64,000 bases of DNA from Butyrivibrio sp. NC2007 (GTDB lineage Bacteria > Bacillota > Clostridia > Lachnospirales > Lachnospiraceae): NCBI RefSeq assembly GCF_000421405.1, contig NZ_ATWY01000006.1, positions 62,001-126,000 on the forward strand, read 5' to 3'. A model generated the notes under the pieces. It searched no databases and was not told the DNA's origin. It saw only the letters and a list, made by a program, of their open reading frames with translations. Positions 47,291-56,132 of this stretch are shown here, piece by piece (the first letter of the stretch is position 1; every line of letters starts with the position of its first letter). Both the position numbers and the translations under genes were made by a program.

Positions 47291-48016
47291 TTACCAATTC
47301 AACTCTTTCATCTTATCTTCCACAAGTTTTATATGCTCGGGAAGATCAACTCCAATCGTATGATAAGTAGTATCAATAAGCTTAACTTTGTATCCTGCCT
47401 GCATTGCCCTCAGCATTTCAACGCCCTTCTCTGCTTTTTCAAGAGGTGAAAGCCCTAGCTTTTTGAATGCAATAAGGAAGTCTCTTCTATATCCGTAAAT
47501 ACCAAGCACTCTATATGATTTAGTATAATCATTATATGGAATTGGAGATCTGGAGAAATATAACGCGTTTCCGTCGCTATCAGTTACAGCTTTTACCGTA
47601 TTGGGCTTGAGCCACTCTTCCTGACTATCGATAGAGGTTCTTAGTCCCAAATAATAAACAGATTCATCTTTTACAATTACGTCGATTACCTGCTCTATTG
47701 CTTCAGGCTGAATAAGCGGTTCATCTCCCTGAATATTCAAATATATATCTCCATCTGTTTTCTCTGCAACTTCTGCAACTCTGTCAGCTCCTGTCACAAT
47801 GTCATCAGATGTCATCATTACATTCATTTCATATTCTTCACATGTTTTGTAAATACGTTCATCATCTGTGGCAACTACAAGCTCATCTATCCCCTTTGCC
47901 TTCATCGCCTGCTGATAAACCCACCAAATCATTGGTTTACCATTTATGGACGCAAGTGGCTTCCCTGGAAATCTTGATGATTTGTAACGTGAAGGAATAA
48001 CACCGATTATTTTCAT
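47291..48016 (-). CDS. kdsB: 3-deoxy-manno-octulosonate cytidylyltransferase-like protein
   Basis: 241 residues, the normal KdsB length. IGVIPSRYKSSRFPGKPLA, ELVVATDDERIY, DIYLNIQGDEPLIQPEAIE and ALYFSRSPIPY are the KdsB landmarks for CTP and Kdo binding. It would make CMP-Kdo or a related CMP-ulosonate. Kdo is normally a Gram-negative lipid A sugar, so finding this in a Gram-positive-looking polysaccharide locus without kdsA or lpx genes is unusual. It is followed by the sialyltransferase-like gene at seven bases. Confidence 0.88.
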   Translation of the reverse strand: MKIIGVIPSRYKSSRFPGKPLASINGKPMIWWVYQQAMKAKGIDELVVATDDERIYKTCEEYEMNVMMTSDDIVTGADRVAEVAEKTDGDIYLNIQGDEPLIQPEAIEQVIDVIVKDESVYYLGLRTSIDSQEEWLKPNTVKAVTDSDGNALYFSRSPIPYNDYTKSYRVLGIYGYRRDFLIAFKKLGLSPLEKAEKGVEMLRAMQAGYKVKLIDTTYHTIGVDLPEHIKLVEDKMKELNW

Positions 48017-48066
48017 TTTCTGTCTTGGGAGTAATAACTCCTCTACCTCCTACTTTTAATCTTTTA

Positions 48067-49650
48067 TTATTCTATGTGCTCGTATCCCTTATAAGCTGAT
48101 GGGGTAATGAAATCAATTTTCATATTCTTATAATTAGAACGCAAAATATCAATTACCTCTTTATTCTTGTCATCTCCCATTTCCAATCTTTCCAGCACAC
48201 CTGAAAAGTAATTGGAAGAATTGTGCGTAAAGCCGTCAAATCCGGCAATCTTGATATTATTGCATCCAAGCAACTGCAATAAGTGAATAAGCATTAACGT
48301 ACTATCTTCACTATATGCCTCTTTATGATATGCCAGTTTTCCATATTCAATAGCAAAGTCGTATTTCTCATTATATCTTATCAGATTCGATGTTATTATT
48401 CTTTTGGTATAAGCATTTCCCACCGTCCCTATTTCCATTCTCTTAATGCTGGTAAAGAACGAAAAATTCGGGTTGCAAAATCCAGGAGTAAAATTAACTG
48501 AAAAAATAACAGCCCCATCTTTTTCAAACTGCTTAAGCTTATTTTCAACACTTGAAATACTTTTCCCTGGAGCAATTACAACTACATCCTTATTAATGAC
48601 AATTTCCTGTAACTCATGCAAATCACTTGAATCGTCATGCTTAACATCCAGATAATCCCTATAAAGATTCTCTATGCATTCCTGATTAAAAAGTTCCGAT
48701 TCTTCTACTGGAACGTCCATAAGAATGTTCTGGATATCACTGGTTTTAAGTCGCCATTTCTTCATCAAATACTCAGCATACGTTCTGTGAAGACGAGCCT
48801 GCGCAGACAAAGCATAAGGAATTGTATATCCCCATGGGGTTCTGTTCTTAATAGGAACAACACAATCATCAATTGCATCGTAAGCGGCATTTAGAACATA
48901 TCCTGTGCCATAATTCGCATTAAGATGATCCATAATCTGCTCAATACAAAGATTTCCAGGTACCCTTCCCATTCCAAGAAGCGAACCATCTATAACTATT
49001 CTTCTTTTCGGGAAATGAATGTTTATAAAATGCTGCGCCAGAGAATACGCCAGTCCAAGGTTCTCATGTAAGTGAACCCCAATAACAATGTCCTTATCGA
49101 GATTATTCTCCACAAGATAGTATCTGGCTGATAATTCTGATAAACGCATTACCCCAAAGGTATCAACGATTGAAAAACCATATGGCTTAAGTTCGTTAAC
49201 TTCTTTAATCACTTCAAGATATTCCTCATCTGAATAGACATTACAATTAACAGGATTTATGAAGCACTTGTATCCCTTGGCCTGTAACGTCTTAAGCGTT
49301 TTCCATGCCCACTCACGTCTGAACCTTTTAAACGATAATCTGATATAGTCAACTGTGCCATCATTATCTTCAAGATGATCCAGATTTATATAATCTGCCA
49401 TAAGGCTTATTTTTGAGTTGCCCAAATCGTCCGGCAAAACTCTCTTCACATCAGCTATAGTATGATATCTTGCATAATCCTTTCCTAGATAGGTTTCCCA
49501 CAAAAAACCCACCTCAATAATGTCCACCTTGGCTTCAACCAGCTTCTTAATCACATGTCTGATTATTTCTTCACCAAAATATCCATCAACAATATGACCG
49601 CCATCCCTAAGTGTACAATCCAAAATCCTAACCGCCGGATTATCATTCAT
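48067..49650 (-). CDS. DmpG-like aldolase fused to a GT42/DUF115-like domain
   Basis: 527 residues in two domains. Residues 1-about 330 repeat the aldolase pattern: DCTLRDGGHIVDG, GVHLHENLGLAYSLAQHFI (His-x-His and Asn) and DGSLLGMGRVPGNLCIEQI. From about 355 a second Rossmann-like domain begins with VVVIAPGKSISS; it has LMLIHLLQLLGCNNIKIAGFDGF and ILRSNYKNMKIDFITPSA, the same spacing as the core of GT42 sialyltransferases and MAF/DUF115 proteins (AGNGPS...GIDF). Inference: one chain may form a ulosonate and bind or transfer its CMP form. It is 50 bases before kdsB. Confidence 0.78.
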   Translation of the reverse strand: MNDNPAVRILDCTLRDGGHIVDGYFGEEIIRHVIKKLVEAKVDIIEVGFLWETYLGKDYARYHTIADVKRVLPDDLGNSKISLMADYINLDHLEDNDGTVDYIRLSFKRFRREWAWKTLKTLQAKGYKCFINPVNCNVYSDEEYLEVIKEVNELKPYGFSIVDTFGVMRLSELSARYYLVENNLDKDIVIGVHLHENLGLAYSLAQHFINIHFPKRRIVIDGSLLGMGRVPGNLCIEQIMDHLNANYGTGYVLNAAYDAIDDCVVPIKNRTPWGYTIPYALSAQARLHRTYAEYLMKKWRLKTSDIQNILMDVPVEESELFNQECIENLYRDYLDVKHDDSSDLHELQEIVINKDVVVIAPGKSISSVENKLKQFEKDGAVIFSVNFTPGFCNPNFSFFTSIKRMEIGTVGNAYTKRIITSNLIRYNEKYDFAIEYGKLAYHKEAYSEDSTLMLIHLLQLLGCNNIKIAGFDGFTHNSSNYFSGVLERLEMGDDKNKEVIDILRSNYKNMKIDFITPSAYKGYEHIE

Positions 49651-49676
49651 AACTTCTGCCTCTTTAAGCTAACTTA

Positions 49677-50768
49677 TCATTTACAATACTTGTTCCTGAC
49701 ATTCAGTGCATCTGAAACAATTCTTTCTATACAACTAAAGCGTTTCTGAGTAAGCTGTGTTCTAATATATGATTCATCAATACATTTTTTATTCTCAATT
49801 TGCGCTGCAAGTTCTAATATTGCCTTTAGTTCCTCAGGGCTCCTTACATCATTAAATCCAAAAAGCTCACTTACTCTTGAATACTGTCTGTCATTTATTT
49901 CTTCGTTGTAATCGCCAAACAGTTCTATCATCTCTTCTTCGAATGGTTTCATCCATGCGTTATGATCTTGATCAACGCCTCTTCCTTCTATATTTACGCT
50001 TCTGCTGGCAGAATAAAACGTCACAGGTTTTTTAAGATATAATGCATAATTAGCTGATGATCCATACCCCTGCATAATAACGTGGTCTGACAGATTAATA
50101 AGTGTTCTCAGGCAATAACCAAAATCGTAATTAGCCTGATGTCCTGCCGTTACAGGAATCCATCCATACTTCTGATACTCAAGATATGCCCCTCTTGTAA
50201 TATCCACATAAAACAAGCAGCAAAGAACTGTATCATAGTTGTACTGTTCAACAATGTTATTAATATAATCCACAAATCTTTTTCTGTTTTCCAGCACAAT
50301 AGAATCATCACTGCTATGTCGTGGGAAAAGAAGCAATGTTTTGCCTAGATACGACTTAACATCCTGCATTGCTAAATCCGAATAGATATTCTTAGTATAA
50401 GGTATTACACCTGGGCCATAGGTAATAATCAGCTTATCAGTCAGCGGCTGCAATGTATTTCTTCTATCATCTGAAGGGACTAAGAGGATTTTCCTGTCGT
50501 TATCCCTAAACTCTCCAACATTATCAGTCTTTCCAGCTGTAACAAAATGTTCTGTGGCACAATAAATCTGCTTGTGATAATCACTATACTCCCTTAGGGC
50601 ATATCCCATTGAGTAAAGATTGTTCCCTGAATAAACCTCACCAACTTTATAGCTTCTCTGCCTTGCATTATAGTGAATATCGAAAATATCCTTTGTCTGA
50701 AGATTGCCCTTCTTCCAAATCTTATACTGCTGATTCCACAGAATCTGTTGTAATTCTCCCTTACCCAT
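49677..50768 (-). CDS. Unrecognised GT-B-like protein of the CMP-sugar module
   Basis: 363 residues, soluble, no membrane segment. ITYGPGVIPYTKNIYSD, TLLLFPRHSSDDSIV, DTVLCCLFYVDITRGAYLEY, GWIPVTAGHQANYDF and LSDHVIMQGYGSSANYALYLKKPVTFY look like the strands of a capsule-type GT-B protein, with G-Y-G-S-S at the place where a donor phosphate would bind. The family is not one I can name. It may use a CMP- or nucleotide-linked sugar. It follows the ABC flippase by nine bases. Confidence 0.55.
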   Translation of the reverse strand: MGKGELQQILWNQQYKIWKKGNLQTKDIFDIHYNARQRSYKVGEVYSGNNLYSMGYALREYSDYHKQIYCATEHFVTAGKTDNVGEFRDNDRKILLVPSDDRRNTLQPLTDKLIITYGPGVIPYTKNIYSDLAMQDVKSYLGKTLLLFPRHSSDDSIVLENRKRFVDYINNIVEQYNYDTVLCCLFYVDITRGAYLEYQKYGWIPVTAGHQANYDFGYCLRTLINLSDHVIMQGYGSSANYALYLKKPVTFYSASRSVNIEGRGVDQDHNAWMKPFEEEMIELFGDYNEEINDRQYSRVSELFGFNDVRSPEELKAILELAAQIENKKCIDESYIRTQLTQKRFSCIERIVSDALNVRNKYCK

Positions 50769-50777
50769 ATCTCATCC

Positions 50778-52583
50778 TTATCCGAAATCCTGCCCGGTAA
50801 CATCATTTGCAATACCATCTTTGATTTCATAAACTCTGTCACAATTTTTAATTGTAGAAAGCCTGTGCGCAACTATAACCATCGTTATCTGTCCATGAAG
50901 CGCTTCTATAGACCCCATAACAGCATTTTCAGTCTCATTATCAAGCGATGCTGTTGCCTCATCCATTACAAGAATCAATGGTCTGTTATAAAGAGCTCTA
51001 GCAATAGCGATTCTCTGCCTCTGACCACCGGAGAACTTGATTCCCCGCTCGCCTACTACCGTGTCCAATCCCTGTGGAAGCGATTCAACAAATGGTTTTA
51101 GCTGTGCTCTTTCAAGTGCTTCCCATATATCATCATCTTTAACATCTTTTATGCCAAACGCCACATTAGCACGCACTGTATCATCCATAAGGAAAACATT
51201 TTGAGGAACATAACCAACTATATGCGCCCACAGATAAGGCATTTCGAATATATCATTTCCGTTGATTGTGACCGCGCCTTTTTGAGGTTTTAGCAGTCCT
51301 AATAGAATATCTGCAGTAGTAGTTTTACCTGCACCTGAAGGTCCGATAAATCCAACAGATTCACCTTTATTGATGCATATAGAGAGATTGTTTAATACAT
51401 CTTTGTTCTGGCCTTCATATCTCCAGATTATGTTCTTTAATTCAACCTGAAATGGATTGTTCTCATAAATATTATACTCTGCCAATAGCTGTGCATCGTC
51501 CACAGTATTGTCATCCAAATACAATCTGTCATATTGCTCAGCTTCTTTAATATTGAGATAAACATTATGCTGCATAGCCTTTGAGAATAGCAGAGTATTA
51601 AGGGCGTTAGTGATCTTTCCAACAGAAGGGAGTACTTTAAAAGAAGCCATTGCGAATGCAGATAATTTAGGCACGAACTCCGTCATGGAATCATCTCCAA
51701 TCATCACTCTTATACAGACTACTCCGATAATACCACTAACACAAATACCTTCTATCACGCGGTCAGGTAACGCGCGGATTATTGCGTATTTCCTGTCAGT
51801 AGCTCGTGCCAGTTCAGCAGCTTCTGTGTATGCATCGACAAATATTTCTTTTCTCTGCATTACTATTATATCTTTTATACCCTGGATAGTCTGTGTAATG
51901 CTTTTGTTTCTCATAGAAATGGCTGCTTTTGCCACTTTGCCAAGCCGCTTTACAGTTGGCTTAAGAAACATAATAAGGCCTAAAATTGTTATAAGTATCA
52001 GCAAAATAACACATATTGCAGTAAAAGCGTCCGTAATAACCAAATAAATACAAATAACAAGAGTAGTTGCAAGTTCCATTATGAGAACAAAAAGATCACT
52101 TAACACATGATACAAATGCGTAATATCATCGGAGCACCCCCTCAGGATATCTGCACTATTAGCATTCATAAAATATGTATATGGCCTCTTAATATACGAT
52201 TTTAACATTTTTACAGAAATATCCTTCTGCCAGCTCATCGCATAAGATATCCTGATTGAGTTAACGAGAATAATAAATGCGTTCTTAACTATATAAATAA
52301 TTATTAGTGCGATTCCTAATACAACAATTAGTGAACTATAGTCATTAAAGCCAAAGAAATTCCAAATTGCCTGCACATAAAACTTTTCCAATAATTCCTG
52401 AGGATTGAGCACTGCCTGAACAAATGGCACTATCGCGCTAACTCCTAACAATTCAAAAAATGACGCAAAAAGCATAAGCACCAATAACAGCAAGGCTTGC
52501 TTCCTTTGGTGCTTATTCAATGTATACACTACCTCATATACAATTTGACCGATTCCCCTGATATTGCTTATCATTATTACCAT
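50778..52583 (-). CDS. ABC flippase half-transporter (PglK/MsbA-like), second copy
   Basis: About 601 residues from ATG 52583 with GAGG close upstream; ATG 52574 and a TTG at 52622 overlapping the acetyltransferase are alternatives. Six-helix domain, then Walker A GPSGAGKTTTADILL, signature FSGGQRQRIAIARAL, Walker B LILVMDEATASLD and VIVAHRLSTI. Homologous to the protein at 28579-30318, with shared openings (KHQRKQALLLLVLMLFASFF, compare RHQKSRFLMLLFIILIGAMF), but well diverged. Two such proteins suggest two lipid-linked products or an assembled locus. Confidence 0.9.
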   Translation of the reverse strand: MVIMISNIRGIGQIVYEVVYTLNKHQRKQALLLLVLMLFASFFELLGVSAIVPFVQAVLNPQELLEKFYVQAIWNFFGFNDYSSLIVVLGIALIIIYIVKNAFIILVNSIRISYAMSWQKDISVKMLKSYIKRPYTYFMNANSADILRGCSDDITHLYHVLSDLFVLIMELATTLVICIYLVITDAFTAICVILLILITILGLIMFLKPTVKRLGKVAKAAISMRNKSITQTIQGIKDIIVMQRKEIFVDAYTEAAELARATDRKYAIIRALPDRVIEGICVSGIIGVVCIRVMIGDDSMTEFVPKLSAFAMASFKVLPSVGKITNALNTLLFSKAMQHNVYLNIKEAEQYDRLYLDDNTVDDAQLLAEYNIYENNPFQVELKNIIWRYEGQNKDVLNNLSICINKGESVGFIGPSGAGKTTTADILLGLLKPQKGAVTINGNDIFEMPYLWAHIVGYVPQNVFLMDDTVRANVAFGIKDVKDDDIWEALERAQLKPFVESLPQGLDTVVGERGIKFSGGQRQRIAIARALYNRPLILVMDEATASLDNETENAVMGSIEALHGQITMVIVAHRLSTIKNCDRVYEIKDGIANDVTGQDFG

Positions 52584-52603
52584 ATTCCTCAATAATTCGA
52601 TTC

Positions 52604-53218
52604 TTATTGAGTTCTTATCCAATCATGTTTCTCAAAATCATATTTTTTAATCACTTTGGCAGGATTACCCACGGCAATACTATAATCAGGCACATTTTTT
52701 GTCACAACGCTCATAGCGCCTATAACGCACCCATCACCGATCGTAACCCCGGCACATATCATTACTTTTTCCCCAAGCCAGCAGTTGTTTCCTATTTTGA
52801 CCGATGCACGTGAAAGTGGCTGATTCATATATGGAATATTCATTTCGGGACTAATGCCATGATTTCCAGAATCGATTGTGACATCATCTGCACACAAAAC
52901 ATCATTTCCAATAGCGACATCACTCTCACCAAATATCGACATTCTATGGCCCAAATAGCACCTATCTCCTATCGTTATACGAGGAAGATTGCTTGTACTA
53001 TCCGGATAAATATTAAGGCGAGCGCCCGGTAAAAATTCTGTTCCTTCTCCTATCGAAATACAATTCACATGATCTACCGAAAAAGGATATCGAATTCTTC
53101 TATGCCCTTCTGATTTCTTTGGAGAAGCCCCGTTAACCTTGTATCCCATCCTTTGTAGCAAATCAATTTCTTCCAAATTGTAGTAAAGTTGCTTAACCAA
53201 TCGCATTAGTCGTAACAT
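52604..53218 (-). CDS. Left-handed beta-helix O-acetyltransferase (WbbJ/MaoA-like)
   Basis: 204 residues. Hexapeptide repeats run from ITIGDRCYLGHRMSIFG to VTIGDGCVIGAMSVVTKNV. The catalytic-type His is in DSGNHGISPEMN, and the C-terminal IAVGNPAKVIKKY is the typical trimer end. It acetylates a sugar using acetyl-CoA in the cytoplasm, in contrast to the two MBOAT systems outside. It follows the GT11 gene by nine bases. Confidence 0.92.
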   Translation of the reverse strand: MLRLMRLVKQLYYNLEEIDLLQRMGYKVNGASPKKSEGHRRIRYPFSVDHVNCISIGEGTEFLPGARLNIYPDSTSNLPRITIGDRCYLGHRMSIFGESDVAIGNDVLCADDVTIDSGNHGISPEMNIPYMNQPLSRASVKIGNNCWLGEKVMICAGVTIGDGCVIGAMSVVTKNVPDYSIAVGNPAKVIKKYDFEKHDWIRTQ

Positions 53219-53227
53219 TCTACACTC

Positions 53228-54226
53228 TCATCCAAAATAATTATCTTCTTTACTCATAGCAATCTTTCCTGACCCATCCAAGAATACCCAATTATCCTCA
53301 TATATATCAATTGGCTGATCATTTCTTTTCATCCATAAACTTGGTGCAATTACAATTTTATTAGGATTGTCAGATAAATGTTGTACCCACCAGCTAAAAG
53401 TAGAATTATGTATTATGAAATGCTTACACGAAGACATTAAGCGAATCTTTTCCCAGATCGGATTTCCCTCATTTTCATATATTACAGTTCCATCAATCCT
53501 CAGATTGCTCTTACACCATTGTATATCATCCGAAAAAATAACGAATACAGGATTCTCCACTTTTGATTTGATATACTCTATTCCGCTGTAAAAGTATTCC
53601 ATACTGTAATCATAGATGCTTGAAATCTTATCATTCTCTATATCCTGCCGTTTAATCGTCACGCACACAGATTGATTGGTGCAAATAGTATCCAGCATCT
53701 TACTATTACTTTTTAGCGTATTATGAATTGGAGCCAATTCTTCTTTTATTTTTCCGTCAATATCACCAAAGTACTTAGCAGACTCAAAGTATCCAAATAC
53801 ATAGATATTCTTTTTATTACATGGTTTAAATGGATAGTATGCCGCATCAAAATAATAAATACCAAATCCTGACAGAATATCTGCCCACCTCACCATAGCT
53901 TTATATGTCCTAATCCTGAAATCCTTCAGCCTCAGAACATTCCTAATCCATCTGATGAGAGTGATTATTATTATTCCTTTGTCAATTCCCGTTTTATAAG
54001 CATAGGGCATCACATTGAAATCACATAATAGATTATCACTGCCCTCCCAGAGATTTTTATCTATTCTAACGTAGTGATAATTAATCTCCAAATCTGCATT
54101 TAGTTGTTCCACCAGGTTTCGTGCGAACGCATATTGAAAAAACTGATTCCCACAAGCTCCCCGCATGTATAAATGCACAATTGGCTTATCATTTTTTTGG
54201 TTCTTATCAACTGTGTCAAGTTTCAT
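53228..54226 (-). CDS. GT11 alpha-1,2-fucosyltransferase family protein
   Basis: 332 residues from ATG 54226, which follows the aminotransferase stop by one base; a TTG at 54253 would overlap it. HLYMRGACGNQFFQYAFARNL is the GDP-fucose-binding G-x-GNQ-x-FQYA motif, and FIIHNSTFSWWVQHL is the C-terminal GT11 block. The usual HxRRGD motif reads TIKRQDI here, so that arginine-rich site is altered. Fucose transfer is likely but the altered motif leaves the donor open. Soluble. Confidence 0.85.
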   Translation of the reverse strand: MKLDTVDKNQKNDKPIVHLYMRGACGNQFFQYAFARNLVEQLNADLEINYHYVRIDKNLWEGSDNLLCDFNVMPYAYKTGIDKGIIIITLIRWIRNVLRLKDFRIRTYKAMVRWADILSGFGIYYFDAAYYPFKPCNKKNIYVFGYFESAKYFGDIDGKIKEELAPIHNTLKSNSKMLDTICTNQSVCVTIKRQDIENDKISSIYDYSMEYFYSGIEYIKSKVENPVFVIFSDDIQWCKSNLRIDGTVIYENEGNPIWEKIRLMSSCKHFIIHNSTFSWWVQHLSDNPNKIVIAPSLWMKRNDQPIDIYEDNWVFLDGSGKIAMSKEDNYFG

Positions 54227-54227
54227 T

Positions 54228-55358
54228 TCAGCAATACTGTTTTCCAAATTCAATAATCTTATTTACAACAAGTTCCATATCTGAATCACTAAGGCTTTGA
54301 TGTATAGGCAGGCACAATGTGTTATCTGTCGCATAATCTGCATTAGGAAACTCACCTGAAACATTGTATCCTTTAACCCTATGAATGGGGAAATAACGAT
54401 ATGTAGTATATATCCCATTTTGTCTGAGATAAGTGGCTAGTTCATCACGTTTTCCATTCTTGATCTGGATGTGATAAAAATAATATGATGATTTCACATT
54501 TTCAGGGAGTACAGGCGGCAACTCTAACCAGCTTATTTCTTTCAGGTTATCATTATAATAATCGTTTACCGCTTTCCTTTTCTCCATAAACAATGGTAAC
54601 TTTTCAAATTGTGCTAATGCCATAGCCGCTGCAACATCGTTCATAATAGCCCTATGACCATAACATGAAATATTAAATTCCCACCATTTTTGAGCTACGC
54701 TGTTTTCGTAACCACTTTTAGTTTCAAGGCCAAAATATAACCATTTCTCAGCACGATTACGGACCTCTTCGTCTTTAAAGTAGAGCATGGCTCCATCTCC
54801 GCACACAAGAATCTTCATTGCGTCAAAAGACCACATACCCATATCACCAATAGTGCCCAGTGCTCTACCTTTATATGATGAGCAGACACCAGCCGCACAA
54901 TCTTCAATTACCTTAATCCCATGACTGTTTGCCAAATCCATGATATCATCCATTTCACATGGGATTCCACCAAAATGCAGCAACAAAATAGCTTTTGTCT
55001 TTTTGGTTATAACTTTTTCTATATCCTCGGCTCGAACGTTTAGAGTCCTTGGGTCCACATCACACAATACCATTTTGGATCCGTTTGCACAGATTGAGTT
55101 TGCTGCACCAACAAAACTTATTGTTGGTAATATCACCTCATCTTCTGGTTTAACATCCAATAAATGCATTGACGAAAACAGTCCCTCTGTGCAGCAATTT
55201 GTTGAAATCACATGCTTAGTATCAGTGCCAAGCATTGCAGCATATTTCTCCTCAAATTCATTTACCAGCTTTCCTTTGCCTATCCAATTTGATTCGAAAA
55301 CCTTCTCTATTCTATTCAGTTCCTCTTTACCCAAACTTGGTTGATAAACATTTATCAT
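54228..55358 (-). CDS. DegT/DnrJ/EryC1 PLP-dependent sugar aminotransferase
   Basis: 376 residues, start ATG 55358 with an ideal AAGGAGA site. STNCCTEGLFSSMHLL, LLHFGGIPCEMDDI, VIEDCAAGVCSSYKG and the Schiff-base lysine in SFDAMKILVCGDGA are all intact. It makes an amino sugar from a nucleotide-keto sugar. About 30% alike by eye to the enzyme at 32665-33759, so they likely have different substrates. It precedes the GT11 gene without a gap. Confidence 0.92.
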   Translation of the reverse strand: MINVYQPSLGKEELNRIEKVFESNWIGKGKLVNEFEEKYAAMLGTDTKHVISTNCCTEGLFSSMHLLDVKPEDEVILPTISFVGAANSICANGSKMVLCDVDPRTLNVRAEDIEKVITKKTKAILLLHFGGIPCEMDDIMDLANSHGIKVIEDCAAGVCSSYKGRALGTIGDMGMWSFDAMKILVCGDGAMLYFKDEEVRNRAEKWLYFGLETKSGYENSVAQKWWEFNISCYGHRAIMNDVAAAMALAQFEKLPLFMEKRKAVNDYYNDNLKEISWLELPPVLPENVKSSYYFYHIQIKNGKRDELATYLRQNGIYTTYRYFPIHRVKGYNVSGEFPNADYATDNTLCLPIHQSLSDSDMELVVNKIIEFGKQYC

Positions 55359-55388
55359 ATTTTATCTCCTTAACATATATAAGTATTA

Positions 55389-56060
55389 TCATATCAGACT
55401 CTGATACTCGAAAACTCCTCCACTTGAGGCACTTTCAAAATATCTGTTACACAATTTAAATAAATTACTTCTATCCAACAACAATCTGCATTCAGGCGTT
55501 GGCGAAACATAGATAACCGAAACTTGCCAACTCTTTTCAACCACTTTATCTTCCAACTCTTTCACAACTTTTTTCATTACTTCATATGGGAAACTATTAT
55601 AAATATAAATATAATTACATGTTATAAGCTTGTTCCACACATCGCTATTGATATTAGTAGCATCTTCATTCCATATTTCAAGACGTTCATCACTCAAAAC
55701 GGTAAAATTATGTAAAGCTATCTCATACAGTTTCTTACTCAGCTCAATACCATAAATTTTCTTAAATGGAAATCGGGTCATAAGGTACATAGCATACCCT
55801 TTCCCACAACCAAAATCTACAATTGAATCTTCATTTGTAATCCTACTATCTAACACAGATAGTATCCAATCAGGGCTTGCAGTATAATCATTTCCTTGAT
55901 TCTCATCAAAGCCCAAATCATTTTGGAATAATTGTCCGCCAAAGTCGACACCTAATGAATCTTCTATTTTTTTTATCCTTTTGTTCTTTCGATCAATAGC
56001 CCCATAGCCTATTTTTGAAAGAAGAGCTTCAAGCCAGTCACCCAAATTATGTTTTTCCAT
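55389..56060 (-). CDS. Class I SAM-dependent methyltransferase
   Basis: 223 residues. SIVDFGCGKGYAMYLMTRF is motif I for SAM binding, YGIELSKKLYEIALHNF motif II with the acidic residue that holds the ribose, and EIWNEDATNIN the next. It could methylate a sugar or an intermediate. The N-terminal 40 residues are basic and helical. Between it and the GT2 gene upstream is a 72-base gap with a weak hairpin. Confidence 0.85.
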   Translation of the reverse strand: MEKHNLGDWLEALLSKIGYGAIDRKNKRIKKIEDSLGVDFGGQLFQNDLGFDENQGNDYTASPDWILSVLDSRITNEDSIVDFGCGKGYAMYLMTRFPFKKIYGIELSKKLYEIALHNFTVLSDERLEIWNEDATNINSDVWNKLITCNYIYIYNSFPYEVMKKVVKELEDKVVEKSWQVSVIYVSPTPECRLLLDRSNLFKLCNRYFESASSGGVFEYQSLI

Positions 56061-56132
56061 TCAGAACTCTCCATTATATTTTAAAGCATTACTATATGCT
56101 TTCAATTCAAATGTCTTTTTTCATCCGGTTAT

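Noticed and set aside
56083-56102. AAAGCAT/ATGCTTT hairpin considered as a terminator
   Set aside because: Only seven pairs and no T-run on the minus strand.
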